DNA from: Candidatus Gastranaerophilales bacterium
Lineage (GTDB): Bacteria > Cyanobacteriota > Vampirovibrionia > Gastranaerophilales > Gastranaerophilaceae
Length of the DNA: 64,000 bases
Direction: 5' to 3'
Assembly (NCBI GenBank): GCA_944325875.1
Contig: CALVBU010000005.1
Location: forward strand, 62,001 to 126,000
Below, one piece after another: positions 44,641 to 53,605 of this stretch. The position numbers and the translations under genes are program-made. The notes below the pieces were generated by a model, which did not search any database, was not told the DNA's origin, and saw only the letters and a list, made by a program, of their open reading frames with translations. How positions within the stretch are numbered: the first letter of the stretch is position 1; each line of letters opens with the position of its first letter.

Positions 44641-45466
44641 TAAATTGAATTTTTTAACTGCGGGTATGCCTTTAAGTACAGGTAAATCAAGTTATGGTAG
44701 AGCTTTTGAGATTTTGAGTGAATTAAATCTTGATGGTATGGAGATGGAATTCGTCCATGGTGTTCGGATGAATGAAGATACAAGAAACCTTGTGAAAGTC
44801 GAAAGGGAAAATAGAAAGTTGATTTTGACAGCACATGCTCCTTTTTATGTAAACTTAAATTCTCAAGAAGAAGATAAAGTTGAAGCCAGCGTACAAAGGA
44901 TTATTGAAACAGGGCTTGCTGCAAAAGATACAGGAGCTTTCAGTATAACTTTCCATGCTGCATATTATATGAAACAAGATAAAGAAGTTGTTTATCAACA
45001 AGTAAAAAAATGCGTAGGAGAAATTTCCGAATTTTTCAAGAAAAATGATATAAATGTCTGGATTAGACCTGAAACTACCGGTAAAGGTACTCAGTGGGGA
45101 GATTTGGAAGAAATTATAAGATTGTCAAAAGAATTTGATAATGTTTTGCCTTGCATTGATTTTTCTCATTTGCATGCAAGAAGTGTCGGAGAATATAACA
45201 CTTACGATGAATTTTCTAAAATTCTTGAAACTGTTGGAAACGAATTAGGGCAAAAAGCTCTTGATAATTTCCATGCACACCTTGCCGGAATTGATTATGG
45301 AGATAAGGGTGAGAAAAAACATCTTATTCTTGAAGAATCTGATATGAATTATAAAGATCTGTTGAAAGCAATGAAAGAATTCCAAGTAAAAGGTGCTATT
45401 GTGTGTGAAAGTCCTAATATCGAAGATGATACAGTGCTTTTAAGAGAATATTATTACTCTTTGTAA
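44621..45466 (+). CDS. Endonuclease IV-like TIM-barrel protein
   Basis: A 281-residue xylose-isomerase-like TIM barrel close to deoxyribonuclease IV (Nfo). Metal-binding motifs appear in order: GMEMEFVHG, LTAHAPFYVNL, TFHAAYY, RPETTGKGTQWGD, CIDFSHLHAR, FHAHLAGI and VCESPN. Nfo cleaves abasic sites; the shorter length and altered spacing leave room for a sugar-phosphate isomerase role, although RPETTGKG and the KGEKKHL segment resemble Nfo most. The start is TTG at 44621, six bases after AGGAG inside fluC, which makes this a coupled third gene. Confidence 0.75.
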   Translation: MQNFVFDKLNFLTAGMPLSTGKSSYGRAFEILSELNLDGMEMEFVHGVRMNEDTRNLVKVERENRKLILTAHAPFYVNLNSQEEDKVEASVQRIIETGLAAKDTGAFSITFHAAYYMKQDKEVVYQQVKKCVGEISEFFKKNDINVWIRPETTGKGTQWGDLEEIIRLSKEFDNVLPCIDFSHLHARSVGEYNTYDEFSKILETVGNELGQKALDNFHAHLAGIDYGDKGEKKHLILEESDMNYKDLLKAMKEFQVKGAIVCESPNIEDDTVLLREYYYSL

Positions 45467-45552
45467 AATAATTCTACAAAAAGAATAAATTTTTTGCTAT
45501 TTTATTTTTAATACTAATATCAGGTAGTACAAAAGTTCAGAAAAGGTAAAAT

Positions 45553-45993
45553 ATGTCTTTAAGTGTAAACAAAATTGCTTTTGCTGAAACAACAGCAACA
45601 GGTAATGTATCTAGCGTTAATTCTGCAAAGAAAACAGCCCGCAATCCTAATTTGCTAAATAATGAGCCAATTAAAGCTACTGTTAATTTCACTGGTGAAA
45701 AAATGACTGACGAAGAGAAAAAAGAATTAATCCTCAAAGCAAGAACTAAAGCATCAGGCTATTCTTTCTGGTTCGGGCCGCTAAGTTTATTATATTATGG
45801 CTTGAGATCAAATAATACTATCGCTAAAAAATATGATTTAGATCCGCAAGAAAATAAAAAGTTAATCCAAAAGATTAAAAACGAACAACTTTTATGGACT
45901 CTGCCTGCTTGTATTCCTGGAATACATTTGTTATCTGGCGGTGTAGCATACTTATACAACAAAAATTGCGATCCTGATGCTATAAATCTGTAA
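45553..45993 (+). CDS. Small membrane protein with low-complexity N-terminus
   Basis: A 146-residue protein. The first 55 residues are Ala/Thr/Asn-rich and end KATVNFTGEKM, a Phe-x-Gly motif like that in two other unknown proteins of this window. Two hydrophobic segments follow (SFWFGPLSLLYYGL and LWTLPACIPGIHLLSGGVAYL) separated by a charged helix. AAAAGG precedes the ATG. Terminated by the hairpin at 46028. Function unknown. Confidence 0.65.
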   Translation: MSLSVNKIAFAETTATGNVSSVNSAKKTARNPNLLNNEPIKATVNFTGEKMTDEEKKELILKARTKASGYSFWFGPLSLLYYGLRSNNTIAKKYDLDPQENKKLIQKIKNEQLLWTLPACIPGIHLLSGGVAYLYNKNCDPDAINL

Positions 45994-46027
45994 TAATATA
46001 AACGATTGAAATATTAAAGAAAATTAT

Positions 46028-46063
46028 AAAAAGTGCCGATAATAAAATATCGGTACTTTTTTA
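46028..46063 (+). terminator. Rho-independent terminator
   Basis: AAAAGTGCCGATA pairs (one G-T) with TATCGGTACTTTT and is followed by T residues. Confidence 0.85.
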
Positions 46064-46093
46064 TGTGTTAGAAAATAAAGAAAGGTCTTTTTA

Positions 46094-46459
46094 ATGTTTA
46101 ATTCAGTGAACAACCCTTTTAATAGGGCAATTGAATCTTCTACATCCTCAGATAGTGGTAAAAAGCAAAAAGAACAACAACAAGAAAAAAAAGAAAAGAA
46201 ATTTTTGGAACAAGAAGAACCTGATGAAGTCAGAATTGGAGGTCGTCCAATTTTAACAGAAGATGAAATCAGGTATATGGTTCGTGATTACATTTCTAAA
46301 ATTAAACATGAACACGAAAATGAACCGAAAGTTATAGAAAAGGCTGACAAGTTTCTTGAAAAGTTTGATATCAAAAAGTTTATGAAAAGAAACCCAAACC
46401 TTACTGCGCCTGATTTTTATATGGTTATGTATTCTGAAACAGAGCATATTACGAGATAA
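46094..46459 (+). CDS. Small two-part protein, paralogue A
   Basis: A 121-residue protein with a disordered Ser/Gln/Lys/Glu-rich N-terminal half and a folded C-terminal helical domain (about 50-121) containing ILTEDEIRYMVRDYISKI, EKADKFLEKFDIKKFMK and DFYMVMYSETEH. The C-terminal domain aligns with that of the gene at 46552, so the two are tandem paralogues. AAAGG precedes the ATG. No known family. Confidence 0.68.
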   Translation: MFNSVNNPFNRAIESSTSSDSGKKQKEQQQEKKEKKFLEQEEPDEVRIGGRPILTEDEIRYMVRDYISKIKHEHENEPKVIEKADKFLEKFDIKKFMKRNPNLTAPDFYMVMYSETEHITR

Positions 46460-46551
46460 ATATTTCTTAACAAAATCTAAAGTTTTAAAAAATTTATTCC
46501 GTAAAAAATCATGGAATAGATTTAGAAAATTTGTTTTAGAAAGGACGTACT

Positions 46552-46932
46552 ATGGAAATTACAAGCGCAACTACATCAGCTAAGGCAAATTATGTAAAAG
46601 GCCTTGACGACGAAGAAGAAGAAGAGCAACAAACACAAGCAACAGCTGAAGAAGAGAATGCCGTTGCAGAAACGGAGCCTGACAAAGTAACCCTTACTCA
46701 GGATGACACTTACAATGAAGCTACTGTTGAAGAAAAGGTTAACAATTATATTCAAAACTTCTTGGCTAACCCTAAACTTACTGATGCTGCAAGAAATGCA
46801 TTAAAAACTTATTTGAATGATTTTGATGCTGCAGCATTTATCAAAGCTTACGGGCCATTTGAATCTGTAAGAGATATTTCAGCTGCTATGTATGCAGCAA
46901 CAGCAGGTATGGTTAAATACCAAGAAGAATAA
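46552..46932 (+). CDS. Small two-part protein, paralogue B
   Basis: A 126-residue very acidic protein: N-terminal poly-Glu tract (GLDDEEEEEQQTQ) followed by a helical domain with VEEKVNNYIQNFL, YLNDFDAAAFIK and DISAAMYAATAGM that matches the C-terminal domain of paralogue A (V-x-x-YI, FD-xx-x-F-K, AMY/VMY). AAAGGACG precedes the ATG and a strong terminator follows. No known family. Confidence 0.68.
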   Translation: MEITSATTSAKANYVKGLDDEEEEEQQTQATAEEENAVAETEPDKVTLTQDDTYNEATVEEKVNNYIQNFLANPKLTDAARNALKTYLNDFDAAAFIKAYGPFESVRDISAAMYAATAGMVKYQEE

Positions 46933-46946
46933 TTGATAAAGTTCTA

Positions 46947-46981
46947 AAAAAAAAAGAGGGTTTTTTAACCCTCTTTTTTTA
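46947..46981. terminator. Bidirectional terminator
   Basis: AAAAAGAGGGTT pairs with AACCCTCTTTTT, with T-tracts on either strand; separates paralogue B from the convergent CheD/CNF-like gene. Confidence 0.88.
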
Positions 46982-47614
46982 TTGAAGTAAATCTATAAAA
47001 TGTTCTTTTTCTCCAACCGTTGTCATTTTTAAGTTGTTTGGATTTTTTGTATCAAATTGGAATATATTTGCAGAAGAGAAAAATGGAGGACGATTTTTGC
47101 CTTGATATAAAATGATCTGTTCATCATAATTTTTGTTAAAATATTTATCCATTACTTTGCGAATTTTTTCAAAAATATTGTTAACACAAGGTTTTAACTC
47201 ACCTTCATCTTGATAGCCAGGGACATTAAAAAATAGTTTTGGCTTTTTTGATTTATCTATAAAGTAATCATAAGTTGCAAGTTGCTTATCCAAAGTAGAA
47301 GCTTGCAAGTCTTTTGATACTGGAAGTGGAGTATAGTGTGAAAGTATAGTAATCGGATTGCCATCTTTTCCTTTCATTACTACTCCTACAGAATTACAGC
47401 TTGCAAGTCCGTCTGTATATATGGTATGAATTCTGTCAGGCAAAATCCTTACTGCTTTACATTCATTCATTCCAACATTAATAATCTTAGAATTTCCATC
47501 TCTAATCATTTTTGCCAAAACCATCTCCGGCATATTGTTTACAGCTTCACGATTTTGCGCAGACAATTTTGAGAGCTTTGGTAAAACCTGTCTGGTTAGA
47601 TTTTGTATAGACAT
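46979..47614 (-). CDS. Unknown protein with CheD/CNF-like Thr-Cys-His pattern
   Basis: A 211-residue protein with no signal peptide. Residues 60-100 contain IYTDGLASCNSVGVVMKG and, 20 residues after the Cys, ILSHYTPLP. The order Thr67 - Cys73 - His93 and the Gly-rich loop before the Cys resemble the catalytic layout of the CheD chemoreceptor deamidases and of CNF-type deamidases (in Thermotoga CheD the Thr and Cys are likewise six residues apart and the His follows at about 17). The remaining sequence is not recognised. AAGGAAGG precedes the ATG. Deamidase activity is a hypothesis resting on three residues and a loop. Confidence 0.6.
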   Translation of the reverse strand: MSIQNLTRQVLPKLSKLSAQNREAVNNMPEMVLAKMIRDGNSKIINVGMNECKAVRILPDRIHTIYTDGLASCNSVGVVMKGKDGNPITILSHYTPLPVSKDLQASTLDKQLATYDYFIDKSKKPKLFFNVPGYQDEGELKPCVNNIFEKIRKVMDKYFNKNYDEQIILYQGKNRPPFFSSANIFQFDTKNPNNLKMTTVGEKEHFIDLLQ

Positions 47615-47668
47615 ATAAAATAACCTTCCTTGTTTATATAAAATAAACAGGATATAAAAAATTGCCTA

Positions 47669-49471
47669 TTATTCTTCATCAAGACTTAAAACAGCCATGA
47701 ATGCTTCTTGTGGAACTTCTACTCTTCCGACGGATTTCATACGTTTTTTACCTTTTTTCTGTTTTTCAAGAAGTTTACGTTTACGTGAGATATCGCCGCC
47801 GTAACATTTATCAAGAACGTTTTTGCGCATAGCTTTGATATTTGTTCTTGCTATTACTCGTCCACCTATTGCTGCCTGAATTGGAACTTCAAATAGTTGT
47901 TTTGGTATAATTTCTTTTAATTTTGTTGTTAACTTTTGTCCGATATAGAATGCACTATCTTCATGACATATAACAGAAAGTGCATCGACAATTTCTCCTG
48001 CAAGCATTATATCTAATTTTACAAGTTTTGAACGTTTGTATTCACTAAACTCGTAATCCATACTTGCATAACCTTTTGAACGAGATTTTAATTGATCGTA
48101 AAAGTCTGTGATTACTTCACTTAATGGGATTTCATATTCAAGACTGGCTCTTATTTTGTCAAGGTATGTCATATTTTTGAAAATACCGCGTTTTGTTTGA
48201 GCCAAATCCATTAATGTTCCGACATAGTCATTAGGTGTAATTATTTGAACTTTTACATAAGGTTCTTCTATGTAATCTCTATATTGTGCTGCCGGAAGAT
48301 TTGCAGGGTTATCAATCTCAACCATTTCTCCATTTGTTTTGTAAACCTTATAAACAACTGACGGTGCAGTGGTTACCAAATCGAGATTGTATTCTCTCTC
48401 CAATCGCTCCTGTGCAATTTCCATGTGCAACATACCCAAGAAACCGCATCTGAAACCAAATCCTAATGCGCTTGATGTTTCAGGTTCAAAAGTTATACTG
48501 CTGTCGTTTAATTTTAATTTTTCTAACGCTTCTTTCAAATCATGATAATCGTCATTATCAACAGGATACATACCTGAGAAAACCATTGGTAAAGCTTCTT
48601 TATAACCAGGTAACGGTTCTTTTGCAGGACTTTCTACAGTTGTGATTGTATCACCTACAAAACGGGTCAACTCTTTTATTGAACCTGCAAAATAACCTAC
48701 ATCTCCGCATTTTAACTCTTCTACAGGAACTCTCATTGGTGTTTGATAACCAAGTTCGACGATTTCATATTCTTTGCCAGAGGCCATAAATTTAACTTTA
48801 TCGCCAAGTCGCATTTTGCCATCTACAATTCTAAAGAAACATAGAGTGCCTAAATATTGGTCATAAGCACTATCAAAAACCAATGCTCTAAGTGGTTTTT
48901 CTGTAGTATCTTCAGGTGGCGGAATTAGATCAACAACCGCTTCTAAAACTTCTTCAATACCTATTCCGGCTTTTGCGCTGACAGGAATTGCAAGTGAAGC
49001 ATCAATCCCTAAAACTTCTTCTATTTCTGCTTTTACTCTTTCAACATCTGCTGATGGAAGGTCGATTTTGTTTATTACAGGGATAATTTCCAAATTCTGT
49101 TCTGCTGCAAGGTAAACGTTTGCTAATGTCTGAGCTTCAACACCTTGAGTGGCATCGACAATTAATAATGCACCTTCACAAGCTGCAAGTGATCTTGATA
49201 CTTCGTAAGAAAAGTCTACGTGTCCTGGGGTATCAATTAAATTTAAAATATAATCTTTGCCGTCTTTAGATTTATAATTCATTCTTGCGGCATTCAGTTT
49301 AATTGTAATACCTCGTTCACGTTCAATATCCATTGAATCCATTATTTGATTTTGCATATCTCGCTGAGCTACAGTGCCTGTGAATTCAAGCAATCTGTCT
49401 GCCAGTGTAGATTTTCCGTGGTCAATGTGTGCTATTATACAAAAATTTCTTACATTATCTTTATATTTCAT
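47669..49471 (-). CDS. lepA: Elongation factor 4 (LepA)
   Basis: Back-translocating/ribosome quality GTPase, 600 residues. The G domain has [22 protein letters not shown] and NKID; domain II, III and V follow, and the unique LepA C-terminal domain ends [35 protein letters not shown] and the Lys/Arg-rich tail. Length is standard. On the minus strand TATAAT ends seven bases before the ATG with no ribosome-binding site, so this too looks leaderless. Confidence 0.97.
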   Translation of the reverse strand: MKYKDNVRNFCIIAHIDHGKSTLADRLLEFTGTVAQRDMQNQIMDSMDIERERGITIKLNAARMNYKSKDGKDYILNLIDTPGHVDFSYEVSRSLAACEGALLIVDATQGVEAQTLANVYLAAEQNLEIIPVINKIDLPSADVERVKAEIEEVLGIDASLAIPVSAKAGIGIEEVLEAVVDLIPPPEDTTEKPLRALVFDSAYDQYLGTLCFFRIVDGKMRLGDKVKFMASGKEYEIVELGYQTPMRVPVEELKCGDVGYFAGSIKELTRFVGDTITTVESPAKEPLPGYKEALPMVFSGMYPVDNDDYHDLKEALEKLKLNDSSITFEPETSSALGFGFRCGFLGMLHMEIAQERLEREYNLDLVTTAPSVVYKVYKTNGEMVEIDNPANLPAAQYRDYIEEPYVKVQIITPNDYVGTLMDLAQTKRGIFKNMTYLDKIRASLEYEIPLSEVITDFYDQLKSRSKGYASMDYEFSEYKRSKLVKLDIMLAGEIVDALSVICHEDSAFYIGQKLTTKLKEIIPKQLFEVPIQAAIGGRVIARTNIKAMRKNVLDKCYGGDISRKRKLLEKQKKGKKRMKSVGRVEVPQEAFMAVLSLDEE

Positions 49472-49478
49472 AATTTTT

Positions 49479-49484
49479 ATTATA
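49479..49484 (-). promoter_or_regulatory. -10 box of lepA (leaderless)
   Basis: TATAAT followed by the seven bases AAAAATT and the ATG at 49471. Confidence 0.55.
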
Positions 49485-49617
49485 TGCGGAAAACTCTACA
49501 CATCAAGAGGTTCGATAGTATTTGAATATATTCTTTAATAATATTTATTAATAATACTTCCGTTTTTTATTTTTTAGTGTATAATAAATTTGTTGGATTT
49601 AAGCATGGTAATTTGAT

Positions 49618-49833
49618 ATGAATACTGAAGAAAATGATTTCGTGGTGAAATTTTTTGGAATTCAAAATCTTTATTTTGAAGAACAAAACTACCTTGAAAT
49701 TTTAAAAGGATATTGCGAACATAAATTAGACAAATCTGATGAATTAAATAAAGTTTATCTTTTATTAGATTTAATTTATAACATTCATATAAAAGCTTCT
49801 AAAGAATCGGAAAAATTGATTTCAGGAATTTAA
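49618..49833 (+). CDS. Small helical protein, unknown
   Basis: A 71-residue acidic protein (MNTEENDFVVKFFGIQNLYF, then LLLDLIYNIHIKASKESEKL) predicted to form two or three helices. A TATAAT about 40 bases upstream is a possible -10; a ribosome-binding site is weak (GGTAA). Its last 12 bases overlap the convergent prmC end. No family is recognised and the frame is short, so confidence is moderate. Confidence 0.5.
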   Translation: MNTEENDFVVKFFGIQNLYFEEQNYLEILKGYCEHKLDKSDELNKVYLLLDLIYNIHIKASKESEKLISGI

Positions 49834-50658
49834 TCTGCCACAAATTACTCGTTCAATTCCTGCCAAATCTTTAATGATTTCTATTTTTGAGAAGCTTTTG
49901 TTCATAAGATTTTTTACGAGTTCTGCTTGTCCAATTCCTAATTCAAAAAGTAAATATCCGTTTTCATTAAGTATTTTTGGGGCATCATTGATAATTTTTT
50001 CATAAAATTCAATACCTTTATCATCTTTGGTATAAAGAGCGATTTCAGGATCAAAAGAAACTTCTTTTTGGATATTTTCTTTTTGTGATGGGGGAATATA
50101 TGGTGGGTTCGATACAATGATATCAAAACTTTCACCAGGTTTTACGTTTGAAAAAATATCTGATTTTCTAAAAATTGCTTTATTAAACAAGTTAAGTCTT
50201 GAGGCATTATCTAATGCTGTGTTTAGTGCATCTGTAGAAATATCAAGTCCAATAATTTGGCAATCAGTATGTTTAGCAATCATACATGCGATACAGCCGC
50301 TTCCTGTACCGACATCCAGTGCTATTTTAAAATTATTTTTATTAATAATTTCGATTGCCTTTCTTACAAGGATTTCTGTTTCATCTCTTGGGATAAGTAC
50401 TGACGGATTTACTATGAATTTTTCACCCATAAAATCTGCAAAGCCAATTATATGCTGAATAGGTTTTCTTGTTTTTGCTCTGAGTTCGGCTTTTTCTTTA
50501 ACAATATTCAATTTATCGGCGTCTAGTTTTTTACCCATTATGATATCTTTGACACTATAATTGGCAAAATGTTCAATAAGCATTTTTACTTCAATATTGG
50601 CTTCATTGGGTTCAATCCCACTGTCTGTTAAAATTTTTACTATGTCTTGTATTGTCAT
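49822..50658 (-). CDS. prmC: Release factor glutamine methyltransferase
   Basis: PrmC methylates the GGQ glutamine of RF1/RF2. The 278-residue protein has an N-terminal helical domain (VKILTDSGIEPNEANIEVKML), the SAM site ALDVGTGSGCIACMIAKH, the catalytic substrate motif IVSNPPYIP and a C-terminal ELGIGQAELV. AAAAACAGGA precedes the start, and it begins three bases after the DUF3137-like gene, so the three genes 52096 to 49822 form a run on the minus strand. Confidence 0.95.
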   Translation of the reverse strand: MTIQDIVKILTDSGIEPNEANIEVKMLIEHFANYSVKDIIMGKKLDADKLNIVKEKAELRAKTRKPIQHIIGFADFMGEKFIVNPSVLIPRDETEILVRKAIEIINKNNFKIALDVGTGSGCIACMIAKHTDCQIIGLDISTDALNTALDNASRLNLFNKAIFRKSDIFSNVKPGESFDIIVSNPPYIPPSQKENIQKEVSFDPEIALYTKDDKGIEFYEKIINDAPKILNENGYLLFELGIGQAELVKNLMNKSFSKIEIIKDLAGIERVICGRLNS

Positions 50659-50660
50659 TA

Positions 50661-51593
50661 TTATAATCCTGTTTTTTCAACTATTTTTAAGTGGTCGATC
50701 ATTTCAAATATTGAAATAATTTCTTTTAAAAATTGCATATATTGTGCAGAATCTGTAACCGGTGTACTTAATTGGCCTAATTGAAATAAGTCTTTATATG
50801 TTGATAATGCAATTAATATTTTGCCGTTTTTAAAAGAGCATTGGTGTTCATATGCATTGAACGAAGTTGTTATATTTTTAAATCTTTCCATAAAGGCAGG
50901 AGTTAAAAGGAATCTTGCTTCTACTTGGTCATTAGAATCTACAAAATATTTTTTATTAAATTCAGGATCTTCAAGTTTTACTTCTTGATAAACTTTTTTG
51001 TTAAACAAAAATTCTCGGCTACGAACAATAGTGTGACCTGTAAATCTTTTACCTACACCAATAGAAATTAAAACTCCTTTAAATTCGGTGCGTTTTTTTC
51101 GTCCGTTACGTGTATATTCATAATAATATAGTTTGGTTTCAGAGATTTCAATAGGAGTTTGTCTATATTCACCTCTGAAATTATCATCTACAGCTCTTTT
51201 AGTAAATTTATCAAAAATTTGAGAATCTTTTATTTCATACGTGTCAATGATTTGACAATTTGTCCAAGTAAAATTCCCGAAGGCTTGCATAAACAATGGC
51301 ATTAGTTGTTTTTTTAATTTGTTTTCAAATTTTTTTTGTATAGTTTTATAGCAAAGACTACTACCAAAAAATAATGCTCCAGCTATGTAATATATAATTT
51401 CCATAGGTTTGTAGAAACTTATTCCAAAAACAATCAGAGCTAATATAAGAACTATGGAAGAAAATATCCAAGCTTTTTTATGTTCAATTTTTCTTTCATT
51501 ATCTATGTATTTAAGTTGTGGCAAAACTTTTTCGTGATAGATTTTTGCAAAATTATGCTTAAATTCTTGAATATTATTAATTTCCATATTCAC
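50661..51593 (-). CDS. DUF3137-like membrane protein
   Basis: A 310-residue protein with two adjacent transmembrane helices at about 45-80 (IFSSIVLILALIVFGISFY and IIYYIAGALFFGSSLCY) and a soluble C-terminal domain. The pattern YYYEYTRNGRKKRTEFKGVL followed by RFTGHTIVRSREF and EVKLEDPEFNKKY matches the DUF3137 family as I know it, whose function is not established. It overlaps the preceding gene by four bases, and prmC follows after two bases. Confidence 0.75.
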   Translation of the reverse strand: MNMEINNIQEFKHNFAKIYHEKVLPQLKYIDNERKIEHKKAWIFSSIVLILALIVFGISFYKPMEIIYYIAGALFFGSSLCYKTIQKKFENKLKKQLMPLFMQAFGNFTWTNCQIIDTYEIKDSQIFDKFTKRAVDDNFRGEYRQTPIEISETKLYYYEYTRNGRKKRTEFKGVLISIGVGKRFTGHTIVRSREFLFNKKVYQEVKLEDPEFNKKYFVDSNDQVEARFLLTPAFMERFKNITTSFNAYEHQCSFKNGKILIALSTYKDLFQLGQLSTPVTDSAQYMQFLKEIISIFEMIDHLKIVEKTGL

Positions 51594-52096
51594 CCCTCAT
51601 AATTTGTAATTGTTGGTGTTGAGTATTCCGTTAAAATTTTATCTATTTCGTTTTTAGCTTCCAGTTTGGAAGAAAGCTCTTTTTTTTCGATGTTATATTT
51701 TTTGCATAGTCTTTCGTAATAATATAATTGTTTTTTTGTTGGAGCTTCTTTGCTCATTTTTACTTCTTGAAGGAATTTTCTTTTCTTTTTTTCAAATTCT
51801 TTATTGGCCTGAATAATAGGTTCTTGTTTCTTTTTATAGTCGTAATATTTTCTGCATTCTTTCAAATAAAGTTTTGTATCTTGCAGGAATTTGTCATCAT
51901 CTAAAAAGTCTTTTAAAAATTCAAATCTTGAAGCATTAATTTCTAAATAATATCTTTCATCGTCAAGAAAATTATTCAAAATTTCTTCAATAGATTGTTC
52001 AGGAGTCTTTTTTACTAAAGCTCTCAAAAATGTGCATAAAGAAGCTTTTTGGTTTTTTGTAAAATCAAGATAAATCTGTTTTTTTACTTCATACAT
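51590..52096 (-). CDS. Charged coiled-coil protein, unknown
   Basis: A 168-residue Lys/Glu-rich protein, mostly helical, with a coiled coil around residues 85-125 (YYDYKKKQEPIIQANKEFEK) and a C-terminal segment TKKQLYYYERLCKKYNIEKK typical of short DNA- or protein-binding helices. The minus-strand TAAAAT ends seven bases before the ATG, with TGA before it, so the gene may be leaderless. It leads an overlapping three-gene run with the DUF3137-like gene and prmC. Confidence 0.7.
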   Translation of the reverse strand: MYEVKKQIYLDFTKNQKASLCTFLRALVKKTPEQSIEEILNNFLDDERYYLEINASRFEFLKDFLDDDKFLQDTKLYLKECRKYYDYKKKQEPIIQANKEFEKKKRKFLQEVKMSKEAPTKKQLYYYERLCKKYNIEKKELSSKLEAKNEIDKILTEYSTPTITNYEG

Positions 52097-52221
52097 ATGT
52101 TTGATTTTATCATATTTTGATGATTTGTGTAAATAAATTCTTAGTATGAGATTTTGTTTAGTACATATTTATGTTACGATTTATATGTTTAGTTTTAATA
52201 TTTATAAATTTGGAGAGAAAG

Positions 52222-53550
52222 ATGGAAAACTTTATTTCTACTCACGGAATGGTAATTTCAGGAGCAATTCTTTTGATTGCTTATATCTTTATTGCCAGTG
52301 AGAAAATTCAAAAGTCAGTAGTGGCTCTTGTTGGAGCTTCTTTGACTATGCTTTTGGGCCTTCTTCCTTTCAAAGGATATTATGATGCACAGGCTCAGAC
52401 TTATGTTCGCTCCGTTTTTGATTACATTGCTTTTGAAGTAATTTTCTTACTTATCGGTATGATGATTATTGTTCATATTGCAAGTAAGAGCGGTGTGTTT
52501 AAGTGGATGGCTATTCAACTTTTAAAATTTACTAAAGGTCATCCGAAACTTGTTTTATTTACTTTAGCTGCATTTACTGCAGTTGCTTCAGCATTTTTGG
52601 ATAACGTTACAACAGTTGTTCTTATGATGCCTGTTACTTTTGTTATTGCAAAAGAATTCGATACTGATCCTGTACCATTTTTGATTACTGAAGTTTTAGC
52701 TTCTAACATCGGTGGTACTGCTACATTAATCGGTGACCCTCCTAATATTATTATTGGTGCGAAAGCCGGTTTAAGCTTTATGGATTTCGTAAATGAGTTA
52801 ACATTAATTGTATTTTTAATTTTTATGGTTGTTGTTGGTGTTCTTATTTTGTTATTCAGAAAAGGATTAAAAGCAACTCCTGAAAAAATGGCTCATGTTG
52901 CTAATCTTGATAACTCAAAAACTATTACCGATAAAAAATTAATGATTCGTTCAATGATTACTTTAGCATTGGTAATTCTTGGTTTTGTAACTCATGATAA
53001 AACTCATATTGATGCTTATGTATTTGCAGTAGCAGGTGCCAGCTTCTTGTTATTATTTGAAAAACCAAAAGAAATTTACAAAGATGTTGAGTGGTTAACT
53101 ATTTTCTTCTTTGTAGGTTTATTCATTATTATTGGTGGATTTGAAGCTAACGGTGGTATTGCATTTTTGGCTGACGGGTTAATTAAATTGACTCATGGAA
53201 GTCTTGATGCAGCTACAATGTTAATTCTTTGGGGTTCAGGTTTGTTATCAGGTGTAATTGATAATATTCCTTACACTGCAACAATGGCTCCATTGATTGC
53301 TCAAGTTCAACATACTATACCTTATACAGGTGCAGGTCATCATCCTTTGTGGTGGGCTCTTGCTTTAGGTGCTTGCTTGGGTGGAAACCTTACTGTAATT
53401 GGTGCTGCTGCAAACGTTCTTGTTTCTGAAACTGCAGCAACAAAAGGACATCCAATTACATTTATGCGATTCTTAAAATACGGTGCGTTGACTACGTTTA
53501 TATCTTTAACGTTAAGTTCAATTTATCTGTATTTTAGATATTTGCACTAA
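52222..53550 (+). CDS. ArsB/NhaD-type ion transporter (IT superfamily)
   Basis: A 442-residue transporter with about eleven membrane helices. The two inverted halves carry AFLDNVTTVVLMMPVTF and SGVIDNIPYTATMAPLI, each with the DN(V/I) motif, and IGGTATLIGDPPNIII and LGGNLTVIGAAANVL, which are the hairpin motifs of the ArsB/NhaD/P-protein group. The substrate may be Na+/H+ (NhaD) or an anion; sequence alone does not decide. I chose the ATG at 52222 after GGAGAG; the preceding 17 codons are upstream of this site. Confidence 0.85.
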   Translation: MENFISTHGMVISGAILLIAYIFIASEKIQKSVVALVGASLTMLLGLLPFKGYYDAQAQTYVRSVFDYIAFEVIFLLIGMMIIVHIASKSGVFKWMAIQLLKFTKGHPKLVLFTLAAFTAVASAFLDNVTTVVLMMPVTFVIAKEFDTDPVPFLITEVLASNIGGTATLIGDPPNIIIGAKAGLSFMDFVNELTLIVFLIFMVVVGVLILLFRKGLKATPEKMAHVANLDNSKTITDKKLMIRSMITLALVILGFVTHDKTHIDAYVFAVAGASFLLLFEKPKEIYKDVEWLTIFFFVGLFIIIGGFEANGGIAFLADGLIKLTHGSLDAATMLILWGSGLLSGVIDNIPYTATMAPLIAQVQHTIPYTGAGHHPLWWALALGACLGGNLTVIGAAANVLVSETAATKGHPITFMRFLKYGALTTFISLTLSSIYLYFRYLH

Positions 53551-53570
53551 TTGGATATTATAAAATTTAA

Positions 53571-53605
53571 AATGGGCTCGAGTATTTTATTCGAGCTCAT
53601 TTTTT
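53571..53605. terminator. Terminator between convergent genes
   Basis: AATGGGCTCGAGTA pairs with TTCGAGCTCATT (one mismatch) and is followed by T residues. Confidence 0.82.
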
